From Beaufortia kweichowensis (Eukaryota > Chordata > Actinopteri > Cypriniformes > Gastromyzontidae): a stretch of DNA of 64,000 bases. Shown one piece after another: positions 24,988 through 35,855 of this stretch. A program made the position numbers and the translations under genes. The DNA is taken from the NCBI GenBank assembly GCA_019155185.1, contig CM032794.1, positions 8,595,988 through 8,659,987 of the forward strand, written 5' to 3'. The notes under the pieces are model-generated. The model saw nothing but the letters and a program-made list of their open reading frames with translations. It had not been told where the DNA came from and made no database searches. Positions within the stretch are counted from its first letter, which is position 1, and each line of letters starts with the position of its first letter.

Positions 24988-27900
24988 ATGAAGTTTTTAA
25001 AACTTTTCGGACGCTTTAAAGCTAATGTCATTGGCATGATTCACGTCCAAGCACTGCCGGGTAAGGTCGTTTTTCTGTAGATTGGGTTAGAAAGTGTAGT
25101 GGTGAAGATTTAACAATTTTTTTTTCTTTTGCAGGGACTCCCTTGAACAGAGCAACTGTGTCGGAGATCACAGACAAGGCATGTCGAGAGGCGGAAATTT
25201 ACCACCAAGCTGGGCTTGTAGGTGGTTAATATAAGTTATATTTTCGCGTTTGGTTATAAATAAAGTGCTTTTGTCGACTTTGCAGTAACATATAAGTTAT
25301 TTTTTTTAGTTTGGATTTTTCGTATTGATTTTATTTCCAGAGTCAGAACGGATACCTACAAGGGTCATACCAACGTAGCAAACAGAGACAAAAAAAAAAC
25401 AATAAAGCTACCTTGCAGAAAAAAACTATTAAAATACTGGAAGGTTTCCAATACAAAAACACTTTAAGACCATCTACTGTTTACTTCAAATAACCATTAA
25501 ATTCTTTTATATTGTGTGTTTTGGGCCTTATTTCTTCATTCACATTATGCCTCTACTTTAGTGTTTAATGGTGTCCTATAACAATCAAGAACAACCCAAC
25601 ACCATAAGAAACCTCAGAGACCATTTTTAGTTTTTATTTAAAACCAGTACAATTCCCATTATAACTATTAAAGCCATTAACATTTCAGTGATACATTATT
25701 GTTTTAGTAAGTAGCATTTCATTAAATCATTATTTTTGTAAAAATTTAACATTTTTAGTCTTACATTTTACATTTTAGTCTTCTTATCTCTTTTGTCAGT
25801 TGGGTTTCTTGTCAGTGTGTGATTCATTTAATATACATCTCTCTTACAGGATGGAGTGATTATCGAAAACATGCATGATATTCCGTACACTCTTGAGGTG
25901 GGTCCAGAGGTGTGTGCATCTATGACCGCTGTGTGTGCTGCAGTTAGAAGGCTTTATCCATCCTGGCCGCTTGGTGTACAGATTCTCTCTGCTGCAAACC
26001 AATCAGCACTGGCTGTTGCCCTGGCCTCAGGTGTTTGCATGAATTTATAAGCCATCACAAACGTGTGACTCATGTCAGTGGGGTTCCTCTTATTAGCATC
26101 ACATAATATTTTATGAATGATAACTTGAAACTCCTCCTCCAAAGGGCTGGATTTTATCCGTGCCGAGGGCTTTGTGTTTTCACATGTTGCTGATGAAGGC
26201 CTGTTGAATGCTTGTGCCGGTGAGCTGCTGCGCTACCGTAGACGCATTGGAGCGGAGCACATTCAGATCTTTACAGACATTAAGAAGAAGCACAGGTATG
26301 ATTACATTAGACTTCAGTCAACTGGTACATCATTTGTTATGTGGTGTCATGAGGTGAGTAAACTGATAAGTGTCATTTTAGTGCTCATGCCCTCACTTCA
26401 GATGTGAGTATAGCTGAGACAGCTAAAGCAGCTGAGTTCTTCCTCTCTGATGGAGTCATCGTCACAGGAACGGCCACTGGAGCGCAAGCTGATCCAGAAG
26501 AATTAAGTGGTGAGTCTGGCAGCCCCATGTCATAATATAATTCAATTGGTGTTTTTAAGTACTTCGTTCTGAAATATATTCTCTGTAAAAGTAACATTAA
26601 TCACAGGTCAATACTGTGACTCTGTGGTTCTTTCAGTGCTGTTTGTTTAAGAGGTCCGACATGTAAATATCGGCTCAACCACTGGCATGAGTTTGCTGCA
26701 CAGCTGCCTGTTTATACAGACAAGAGAAATGTATTTGAAAACAGCTGATATTGTTTACGAACAAAATTTTAATAGTGACACAGAAATTACACACCGAACA
26801 TCTAATATTCTGTACCTTGAGACAGAATCACATGAGGTTTACTATACAGTATGCTTTTGTTTACTGCTATATCCTATATTTCATTTATTAGGCCACACAG
26901 GGATTGATTCCTCAAATCAGATCAGGAATCTAGTATGCTATGCATGTTTGAATTATTTAACTCTGAATTGCTACAGTACAAACAAACCTCATATGTCATC
27001 CTGACATTTATCTACAGCTCCTCACAAAATGAAACCAGCCCCATTGCTAAATGGAAACCAACTGATATAAACATTTGTCAGGTATTTTTAGTCACCAGTT
27101 TATCATACAGGAAAACAAAGAATATTAATAGTAGCCTGCCAAGAGGTAATTTTGGATTTTGCTTTAGGTCAATATTCTCTAATTCTCTGTCTCTCACTCT
27201 TTGTCCATGTGTGCGCTGTGTTTAAATGAGATGTTGGACAATATTCTGCTTTATTTGATAAAGGCTCCACAACACGTTTACAGTGTCACACAAACACCTT
27301 TCTAGTGCTTCCATGTGGCCAGCATGCTGTCTGAGATATTAAGACATTAACCGGTTGTTTTGATGTTTCTTTTAATAATAGTGCTACTTTCCTCTAAAGC
27401 AGTCATGTTCGCCTTGTCATCACCTCACCATTTCAACTACAATTAAGGCCTTACACTTTAGAGGTTAATCTGACTCTAATATCTAATGGAACCCATCAGC
27501 CTGTTGTGTCATCGCATACACAAAAAACCCATGTATAATTTGGGTTTAAGGCCTTTAAAAGAGTAATCTCCTTAGGGAGGAAAGAATGCCATAAAGTCTC
27601 CTGGCCCTGGTGATTGCCCCATGTGAGCAGACAACCTGCTACCAGCCCTTCCCCACAACCAATGGCCTTGTATGGGCTAATATAGACAACAGCACTGCTA
27701 GCTATTTTAAATCCCACTTCCAGATGGCTGGTGATCGTTGAAGGCTGTAAACATAGACATGAAAACCAGGCCCAGCCTAGTCTGCCACTGCCCTGCTGCC
27801 TACTTTGGACTTTTGCCTATTGCCTTCCTTAGTTCTGATCCATTGGACTGGGGAATCTGTCAGATGGAGGATGTGGCACATTCTGCCAAAATACTCATTA

Positions 27901-28300
27901 CAATGATGGAAAAACATGTTTTAGTATTTTTATGCATGCATGTAGCAAAAAGATGTTCTTACACACACACACACACACACACATTTTGCCAATTTTTTAT
28001 AAGAACACCTTAACTGCTTATCATTATAAAAACCTGAATGTTACCCAGTGTGCAAATTGTTAGCACCCAAAATAATTTCAGAGCTCACAAGTAATAATCT
28101 TTTTTCCAGGGGTTACGCAGTCTGTACAAATCCCAGTTCTTATTGGTTCTGGAGTAACGCACAGCAATGTGGAGCACTACCTTCGAGCAGGTGCTATGAT
28201 CATTGGATCCCATTTCAAGAAAGATGGCTATTGGGCAAATGATGTGGATGGAGAGAGAGTGTACAAGTTCATGGAAAAGATGTATAAACTTCGGGAGTGA
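24988..28300 (+). CDS. BtpA-family TIM-barrel protein
   Basis: Six exons in continuous frame: 24988-25060, 25135-25217, 25850-26030, 26145-26295, 26382-26509 and 28110-28300. The product is 268 residues, a usual length for the family. Seen: N-terminal VIGMIHVQALPG, then DGVIIENMHDIPY, LDFIRAEGF, FTDIKKKHSAHALT, SDGVIVTGTATG, IPVLIGSGVTHSN and IIGSHFKKDG. Together these read as successive strands and loops of a (beta/alpha)8 barrel, with the last two resembling phosphate-binding loops. The cyanobacterial member BtpA is needed for photosystem I reaction-centre protein stability. The animal role is unknown to me; nematode members are annotated as mitochondrial, but I see no strong targeting peptide. 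The start at 24,988 is the first ATG after the promoter motifs. The gene is divergent from ccne1. A polyadenylation signal lies at 28,399-28,404. Confidence 0.9.
27961..27983. repeat. Short (CA)n microsatellite in an intron
   Basis: Uninterrupted CA dinucleotide run in the long last intron of the BtpA-family gene. Confidence 0.9.
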
Positions 28301-28419
28301 ACGCAGGCAAAGCAATTAAGACAAAAATGTTATGTGTTGTAGAGACAAAGAAAAAAGCAGCACAAAGCTTCATATATGTTCATTCAAATGGTAGAGATAA
28401 ATAAACAAGACAATAAGAC

Positions 28420-29081
28420 AAATGGGATGAGAAAATATTTGTGATTTTTATAAAGGATTTTTTACAAATATATTTTTAAAAATAAAAAATAAAACAGCAA
28501 AATGCATTTATATATGCGTTGTATTTACAAAGTCAAATAACAAAAAATGTAATAATATAAATCCCAACATGCCTTGTGATATTTAGTGGCTTTGGTAAAT
28601 CACTAATTTTAACAAATGGCTTTGTCATATCAGTGACATTAAGATACAATTAGTAAAAGATTAAGGTAAATCTTTGTAAAAATAACATTGCCTTGTACAG
28701 TACAGTCATTTTTTGTAGGCTTCAACACTGCATTATTTTCAAGCATGTTTTTTCTCACTTAAACTGTATTCTTCTGCTAAGCAAAAACACAAACACACAA
28801 ACTTTGCAATTATACTTTGCATGTTCAAGTAATAAACTAACTAAAATACTAAAGCTAATGACATCGCCAGTGCTCTAAGTTCATGTTTTGAATTATCATA
28901 CTGGATTTTCAGCAAGACTTCCACCCTAATAAAACCGCACTGTGAAAACTTTTAAACCAGTACCAGTCTCAAAGGGGAATTGTTTTATGATTTGCATAAA
29001 GTACTCCCCTTAAAGTTAAAAAACAATTATGCACAATAATGTTATTTTTGTTTGTTTTTTCATTTAAAAAAGCTCTGAAGC
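28420..29081. other. Convergent 3' ends, no gene seen
   Basis: Lies between the 3' end of the BtpA-family gene (plus) and the stop codon of the TP53INP-family gene (minus). It is AT-rich and probably 3' UTR of the latter, although I could not find a clear minus-strand AATAAA. Confidence 0.5.
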
Positions 29082-30290
29082 TCAGTAGTTGTACAAACGT
29101 TGAGAGGGCTGTTTGAAGTAGACACAGCGGCGGTCAGATGATGAAAAGCGTGTTTTTGCAAGGTTTTGCCTGTTGAGGGCGCCACGGGTCAGCTTCCTAT
29201 GCTCACGATAAACTTTGGTCCGCTGTACTGAGAGCAGTAAGGTGCTGCAGGGCATGAAGCTGCCCCATGCAGCTATCCGCCAAGACATGTGACGTCTGAT
29301 TGGCACAGGCCTAAAGCAGAAGATTGACAGGCAAACATAAACACACATCAGAAGAATTGTTTTTCTCTAAAACCATAAATTTTATTAGGAATGTGATCCA
29401 CTGCACATAAAAGTACCTTTCTTGGTATTCAAACGTTTTCTCTACACATATGTGACCCAGTCTGTGAAAACAGACATATAATCATTCTTCATAATGTAAA
29501 TAACATTCTGTGATTTAACATTGATATCTTTAATATTGTCCGAGTAAGGTCATGTCAAAGATTGAAATCATAGTGAAATTAATAGGTGAATTCAAACTTT
29601 GAGGCTCGTTATCTCAGAATTAGATTTTTAGACTTTAGCTTAGTTTTCACAGACACGGTCACATATTTTCAACTGAATACTGTAAATGTCACTTTACATT
29701 GCATAGTTAAGAAGCATGCAATATACCCAGAAGTACTAAAAGTGATACCTGACTGGGTTAAAACTGTCATATCTGTCTTAACACTTACCTAGCCAGGTCT
29801 TCAGCTTCTTCCTCCGAACCACAGTCTTCCTCATCAGGCTTCATCTGGTACACAGACATGCTGGGGTGCTCAATCAACAGGTTTTCCAGAATGTCAGCTT
29901 GAGACGGGCCAAGCGACTGATTCTCTGCGCAGAAGTTATGTAAATTTAATGAAATAACTTAAATCTACGGTTAATGCTACTCTCTAAACCAGATAACAGA
30001 AATGCAGGTTAAATTTCAATGGGTAAATGTTTCTGCATCTGAATTATTTATTTGGCCTTTCCTAGAGTTACTGAGGTACCAGCTTTATCAATAAACTTTA
30101 CAGAACATTACAGAACACATGAGGTTTAAAATGTTTAAAAGGTTCAAAACCACACACCATGAATATTTATAATAACCCATTCTCCATCCTCAAACTCAAG
30201 CAGGTTTTCACATTCATCAGTTTCAGCTGCAGCATCACTGTTATTCTCCTCCACGCTGCCGACGAGCTGTGCGAGGATTCTACCGATCAT
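29082..30290 (-). CDS. TP53INP-family protein, autophagy and p53-stress adaptor
   Basis: Three coding exons in frame: 30158-30324 (ATG at 30288-30290), 29789-29924 and 29082-29310. A likely non-coding first exon ends at 31245 (AATAAG|GTAGGC). The product is 165 residues, shorter than human TP53INP1 (240) and TP53INP2 (220). Seen: start MIGRILAQLVGSVEE, an acidic stretch, the LC3-interacting motif EWVII (W38, I41), the family block ENLLIEHPSMSVY at 58-70, an acidic run DEEDCGSEEEAED, and a basic C-terminus ending RLYNY, like TP53INP1 (RQYNY). Known members shuttle between nucleus and autophagosomes and bind Atg8 proteins. Position next to ccne1 mirrors CCNE2-TP53INP1, but the gene is too divergent and short for me to assign tp53inp1 or tp53inp2. 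It may be a third paralogue. The true start could lie upstream, but the match at M1 argues for this one. Confidence 0.88.
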
Positions 30291-31244
30291 TTTCAGTTCT
30301 TGATCTGTCAGAATCTGTCTTGACCTGTGGGAAAATATAGACAGACGCAATAACTACTTCTGTTGCCCTCTAGAGGAATCCAGCTCAACTGCAGAGAAAA
30401 AGCTGTAAGCTTATACAGTATCGTGCACCCATCTCCTTCGCAGTTAAATAAAAGTTGATGACGGAAAGTATCGTGCAGAATGTCAAACATGTCACATTAG
30501 ACATTGCAAACAGCTTTGCATGTTCTGCTGCCCCAGTACAACACTTGGCACGTACCACCTGGTCGGATTGAGACATGGTGTTCCTTTCCATGATGTATTT
30601 TTAACTTTAACTTTTGACTCCTTGTACAAAAGCGACAAGTGATCCTGCTCGACGAACAGCGCAGTTTAACATAGCTCAAGATATTCAACGAAATTAAATA
30701 TCCAAATTGCGATGATGCTTGATGGTCATTTAATCAACTTGGCCAACTCAAATGACTATTATGCTTATTTTTAATACCTCGACACTAATATTATCCTCAG
30801 CACGTCACAGTAAAGTGGGACAGGAAGGAGAGATCAGCTGTAGTCGAACCATGTATACAGGCGTACTTGTTTACAAGCGTTGCGTTATGTTTCTTTACAT
30901 TCAAATAGCTCTGCAATGACAAAACTAATATAGCCTAATATAATAAAGAGTCAAATTATAATAATACAAAAATTGAACCAGGCTTGTATGATATCAATGA
31001 ACTGCACGATGCCGCTTTTGTCTTTGAAAAGATTTCGAGAATATACTTGAAGTATAATGTAAAATTGTAAAAGTTTGCTAAACAGTATGTATTTACATTT
31101 AAGTGTTTGGGAACATGAAACGATCACCATTGGAATTGCAATTAAATGCAGGGACGCGACAAAGTATTCACATATTATTTCAAACTGAAAAGAAAATGTA
31201 AAGGTCTGTAAAATACGTGTAAGAAGCTGTTAAAAAGCGCCTAC

Positions 31245-31440
31245 CTTATTCTGCAAAGTTGATTTTGTTAACAAAATGCCGTTACTCTGTATAAATTCAG
31301 TTCAGCTTGCTCCCTCCGTGTACAGTCTCGACTTGTTTATGTACCCGAAGTTTCCCCCTTTGTTCTCGACTCTACTTGACTTTGCGTCATTAAACCCGCC
31401 CAGGGGCGGGGCATGTGGTGTTCTCACACGCGGATGTTCT
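31245..31440 (-). promoter_or_regulatory. TP53INP-family gene first exon and promoter
   Basis: A minus-strand donor at 31245 is preceded by about 100 bp of likely 5' UTR. A GC box pair (CGCCCAGGGGCGGGGC, about 31,399-31,414) lies just upstream with a TGCGTCA AP-1/CRE-like site. Start site not defined. Confidence 0.45.
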
Positions 31441-31853
31441 TGTTTATAAACAACCTCACAGGTGTTCACACAGACAGTATATAGACATATATGCAGAGAT
31501 ATTGATTTTTGGGTTGTTTTATAGTCACTGAAATATTTTACATGCCATCTCCTAATCGACTGGCAGCCGCATAAAAATATTTAAAACTTATCTTAACCAA
31601 ACCATTATGACATTATGAATAGAAGTCATTAGTAATTCAAGGTAGAAGGTGTGATATTTGCAATTGCAGATATGACAGAGCAATATCAGATATATACTGA
31701 TTACACATGGATTACACATAATATACACATAAAAAGTAAGACACCGTGTTAGGCACCTAACTGAGGTAAGGTGGCCCCCTAGAGGAGACATACCTATGTT
31801 TCACAAGCTAGTAAGTAAAAAAAATCACTTTAACACACTGACAATAAGGGACA

Positions 31854-31899
<46 letters not shown>

Positions 31900-32220
31900 G
31901 TCAAATAAGGGGTGGAGGCAGTCTACTGATTTCTTCATAAGTAACATTAACAGGCATCTGCAGTTGTTAAAGAAGAGGTAAGCTCTGTATTTCAGATTAT
32001 TGTGGATAAATGTTTTTTCAAATATATCTATGATACACGTTGCACATGTTTTACTTTTACTCTGAGGCAATATCTGATGAAGAGAATATTTAATGCATTA
32101 TGTTTGAAGTTTAAGTGATTTCATGAGTAAATGCTGTGGCTATGGCTTAAATACATAGTAGGCATAATGTTTAGAGTGTTTCATCAGGCCATTATTGACT
32201 TTTTATATTTGTGTGTGAAA
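31441..32220. other. Intergenic, with upstream part of first C19orf12 copy
   Basis: Contains a (GA)n tract at 31,858-31,894 and a probable 5' UTR exon of the first C19orf12 homologue ending at 31,977 (GAAGAG|GTAAGC). The ETS/CRE module seen before copies 2 and 3 was not found here. Confidence 0.5.
31858..31894. repeat. (GA)n microsatellite
   Basis: 37 bp of uninterrupted GA dinucleotide, close upstream of the first C19orf12 homologue. Confidence 0.95.
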
Positions 32221-32261
32221 GGGCAGTGTATTTATTTTTTCAGGTTTCTCTGCTAAGCACA

Positions 32262-32842
32262 ATGAGCAGTCAAAAGGATGTTATTCAGCTTTGCTGTGAG
32301 ATTTCAGCAAATAGAAAGATAAAAGCAGCAGTGAAGAACTCTGGTAAAGGAGCTGCAGCGGCCGGTGGTGGTGCTTTTGTTGGGGGACTGGTTGGAGGTC
32401 CAGCTGGTATTGCTGTTGGTAAGATCATAAGCCTGTTTTCTTGCAATCCATGAACTTTCATCCAATTTCATTCCACAGGGTGGAGTTTTAATATCACTGG
32501 TCATAGTTTAGTTATTTGACTGTTGGCTGTTATAACAAAATAATCTATTTTTTAATTTATTATTTTATTGTTTTAGGTGGTGCTTTAGGAGGTGCCCTGG
32601 GAAGCTGGATGACAAGTGGCCAATTCAAACCACTTCCAGAGATCATCATGGCTCTGCCTTCTATACAGCAGGAGAAACTCTACTCTGATGTCATGGCAGC
32701 ATTGGGCAAAGTGGACTGGATTGACGTTGCAGGCCTAATTGCGTTGGTTATAGGGAATGCCTCTCTGCAAGAGCAAGTGCTTGGTGCTATAGTCACTTAT
32801 GCCACGAAAGAGCTAAAGGCTGAAGTGCAGTATGGAGAATGA
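32262..32842 (+). CDS. c19orf12: C19orf12 homologue, tandem copy 1
   Basis: Two coding exons, 32262-32418 and 32577-32842, joined in frame by GT-AG; 140 residues, like the short human isoform (141). The acceptor at 32243 (TTTTTTCAG|GTTTCTC) lies just before the ATG, so the upstream exon is non-coding. Seen: N-terminal helix with CCEISANRKIKAAVKNSGKGA, then a glycine-zipper hydrophobic hairpin (AGGGAFVGGLVGGPAGIAVGG), the conserved GSWMTSGQFKPLPEI, and a soluble helical C-terminus ending in ELKAEVQYGE. Human C19orf12 is a membrane protein of mitochondria, ER and contact sites, and its loss causes the neurodegeneration MPAN; molecular function is not settled. It has two sister copies downstream on the same strand. 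A polyadenylation signal lies at about 33,193. Confidence 0.93.
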
Positions 32843-32859
32843 ACACTAGAGGGAGAAAG

Positions 32860-33630
32860 TTAGCCGCTTGCAAAGCTTTTCATCTATATGGTGAGCTGCT
32901 GACTTGTGTTTTGAGCTGAACTGTGTTTTGCCATATTTTTATAACTAATTGGCTCAAGAACATATGTCTGATATCAAGTTGCTGCTAGCGTTCTTCCTAT
33001 GCTTCCCTGCTTTAAATAGCTTGTACAATTACAGTGAACAAATATTTTATCGTGCATAGTGTTTTGTTAAAAAAGTAGTTTATTCTAATGATGCTGGTTA
33101 TTATTTCGGTAGCTTAATATTGTAATCTCTATTATGACATTATAATGAATTCATGCTTTATTTTTAATAACCCGCAGGCATCACAGTTTTATAATAAATT
33201 GAATCATTTGTGGGGCGAGACTGAATTCCACACATTTTCTTTTCATTAACTCTATATAAGAACTATATATTTGCTTTGGTGTATGAAGCATAAACATTAA
33301 AATGTACCTCTCGATACGTCATATGTGTTTCTCAAAACGGATGTTTTTAGGCGGATATTTAAAGTATTTTGACAAATTTTCGCTGTAACATTTAGGCGCA
33401 TATTTAACTTTCTGATGTTCTGGTATTGACAGAGGGTCTCATATTGACAGAGGGTGATGGTCCCCATTTGAGAAACTTTATAAGGTGCAAAAACATTTGT
33501 AAACCATAGTGTAGTGCAATAACATACGTGTAAAGCGAACTGAACTAACCAAGTTAGGCAGATGTGGATCAATTTAGCCGCGGGCTCTTGTAAACACAAA
33601 CACCGGCTACACAAAATACGTCATCAGCTG
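32860..33630. other. 3' UTR of copy 1 and spacer
   Basis: Includes the AATAAA at 33,193-33,198 for copy 1. A 105-codon minus-strand frame at 33,297-33,614 has no family resemblance and is taken as chance. The right end leads into the promoter of copy 2. Confidence 0.55.
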
Positions 33631-33635
33631 AACAG

Positions 33636-33684
33636 AGTGCGGAAGTGTGACGTCAATTCTACAGTAAATAATGAAAATGAAAGT
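33636..33684 (+). promoter_or_regulatory. Promoter module of C19orf12 copy 2: ETS, CRE, ISRE-like
   Basis: GCGGAAGTG (ETS core) runs into TGACGTCA (perfect CRE, 33,648-33,655). GAAAATGAAAGT (33,673-33,684), an ISRE/IRF element of GAAANNGAAA form, follows. A likely 5' UTR exon then ends at 33,734 (CTAG|GTAAGG). The 20 bases from AGTGCGG to GTCA are identical to those before copy 3. Confidence 0.6.
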
Positions 33685-34025
33685 TATGCCAACAGTAAAA
33701 ACTTTGCATTAAAGACATCTACTCTACAAGCTAGGTAAGGTCGAGAAAACATTTTTGAGGTTTAGCATAGCATCAAAAGTTAAATTATCAATACGATAGA
33801 TGTATAAGTTAAGGCTGCGTTATAGTTGCATTGTACTAAACAAAAAATCTTCTGAAATGTGGGGACTACAGTATATGTGTCCGGAAAGGTTAAACGTAAA
33901 AGAGCGATTCAACATAAGTTGCATTTTATATTTTACTGTCCCTTTATGTACCTCGTTGCTTTTTACTTTTAAACAATACTTTTAAATAATTATCCCACAT
34001 GTTTATGAACAGTTTTTCTAGCACA

Positions 34026-34726
34026 ATGGACAGTCAAATGGATGATGTACTGCGTCTTTGCTGTGAAATCTCATCAGAGAAAAAGATAAAAGCGGCATTT
34101 AAGGGCTCTGCGAAAGGAGCCGCTGTAGCTGCTGGTGGTGCTTTTGTAGGGGGGGTTATGGGTGGCCCAGTCGGTATAGCTCTTGGTAAGTTTTTGCATT
34201 ATCAAATCATTAATAGCATATTATTTTAATGGTTATTCGACTGTGACAAATACTGTGACAATAATTGTAACAAAAGCACCAGGGGCAGAGAATATAATAT
34301 GCTATTATATTAAAAAAGAAGAGTATTTGGTTTTCCATCAAAACCAAAGCCACGTTTGAATGGTTATATAATCATTCCATTCATAGGTTTCTATGAGCTT
34401 ACCTTTACAAAGGAATCTGTTCATTATTTTGCCTGTATCATATTTTTTTTATCTAACTAGGTGCTACTGTAGGCGGTGCCCTGGGAGGTTGGATGACAAG
34501 TGGGCAGTTCAAACCTCTTCCTGAGATCCTCATGGAGCTGGCTCCTGTACAGAAAGATAAACTTTTCTCTGATGTGATGGCAGTTTTGGGCACATTGAAT
34601 TGGACCAACCCTTCTCAGCTTATTGATCAAGTTATGGGAAATGGCTCTCTGAAAGAACAAGTCTTAGCTGCTATATTGTCTTATACCAAAAATCAACTGA
34701 AAGCTGATGTGAAGTATGAAGATTGA
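34026..34726 (+). CDS. c19orf12: C19orf12 homologue, tandem copy 2
   Basis: Two coding exons, 34026-34185 and 34461-34726, in frame; 141 residues. I chose the ATG at 34026 because it aligns with the starts of the sister copies; an upstream in-frame ATG at 33999 lies before a plausible acceptor (TTTTTCTAG at 34,021). Seen: LCCEISSEKKIKAAFKGSAKGA, hydrophobic glycine zipper (GGAFVGGVMGGPVGIALGATVGGALGG), WMTSGQFKPLPEI, and C-terminus QLKADVKYED, close to human ELRAEIQYDD. The intron position and phase are the same as in the other copies, which supports tandem duplication of a whole gene. Presumed membrane protein of mitochondria/ER by family. A possible polyadenylation signal lies at 34,991. 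Confidence 0.92.
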
Positions 34727-34739
34727 CCAATATAAAGCG

Positions 34740-35490
34740 TGAATGTCACCAGTTAATTCTAATCTAAAATAAGTAGTAGTTGGTAATATTATTTATCCTT
34801 ATAATAAGCATGCTTGTATGTTTTACTATTGACTTCTGGTGCTGTTTTTCTGTTTAATTTTAATCACTAAAATATCATTTTACTTAGTAAAACTTTACTG
34901 TTTAGGTTTAGTTAGTGACTTCGAGTGGTGTTTTGGTATTCTTGTGTATGCTCAGATATGTTGGGGATATTTATGTACTCAGGGACAAAAAATAAATGTG
35001 TTTACTCAGTTTGCACTCAATTGTAAGAAATTATTTTCTTACCGTTTAAAGGGCTTTGTAAGAAATACTATTTGATGCAGGCCAAAGATCTATGTAAAAT
35101 GACTCCTTATACATCATTAAATGACGGTCTCTTTTATTTACACGCAGACAGCAGTATAATCCAAACTAAATAGTAAATATTTAAATAGTTTCTTATTCCA
35201 GTATGTGCATTTGTTGGGCTTTAAAGTTCTAAATATAAAATTTGAAATAAATGAATAAATGTCCATAATAACTATAATAAGCCATTTATGTGCTTGTAGT
35301 CAGAAGTTTCATTGGTTATGTTGTAAATGTGTAAAGTTTATAACTGTAGTTTTAAAAAAATTTCTCTAGCTATAATAAAGCAATAAACCTTACTTATCCA
35401 ATCAGAAGTGAGTACCGGAACTACATGTTAAAGAACGTTTCTCCTATAGGCTGTAAACTGTGAGACACAAAAATAACATTAAGCTGAGAA
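34740..35490. other. 3' UTR of copy 2 and spacer
   Basis: AT-rich, with AATAAA at 34,991-34,996 and a CCAATCAG box near 35,398 close to the promoter of copy 3. No gene seen. Confidence 0.5.
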
Positions 35491-35491
35491 A

Positions 35492-35561
35492 AGTGCGGAA
35501 GTGTGACGTCACTGCAAATCACTCCAGGGACATTGTTTACTCTGACCGTGAAACTGAAAGT
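35492..35561 (+). promoter_or_regulatory. Promoter module of C19orf12 copy 3: ETS, CRE, ISRE-like
   Basis: The same GCGGAAGTG plus TGACGTCA module as in copy 2 (35,492-35,511) is followed by GAAACTGAAAGT (35,550-35,561), an ISRE/IRF-type element. A likely 5' UTR exon then ends at 35,586 (GTGAG|GTAAAG). Confidence 0.6.
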
Positions 35562-35855
35562 AACAGGAGAAACAAAAGACAGTGAGGTAAAGTCTAAAGT
35601 TTTATTAAAGTTATGTTGCACTTTATGTTCCATTGTAATATTAAATAGTCTGTTGTGACTATACACAAACAGCAATGAATGAAACTTATCTTTACAGGAG
35701 TGAGGGAATGTAGTTTTATTACAGCTAGGCAGCTATCGTGAAGAACAGTTTGTTTCTCTGTTGTGCTTTTAGGTTTCCCAGATAGTTTCTGTTTACTTTT
35801 TTATGCGAGTTGGAAGAAATTTGCGTGCTTTTTCCAGGTTGTGTTTTTCATCACA

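Noticed and set aside
26687..27225. Open frames of about 100 codons in the last intron of the BtpA-family gene
   Set aside because: AT-driven composition, no domain resemblance, and they interrupt an intron with good splice signals.
30385..30591. Upstream ATG (MERNTMSQSDQ) as an alternative first exon of the TP53INP-family gene
   Set aside because: The possible donors give the wrong phase and lead to a stop in the next exon.
31400..31450. p53 response element in the TP53INP-family promoter
   Set aside because: GGGCATGTGG matches only part of one half-site and no good second half-site is next to it.
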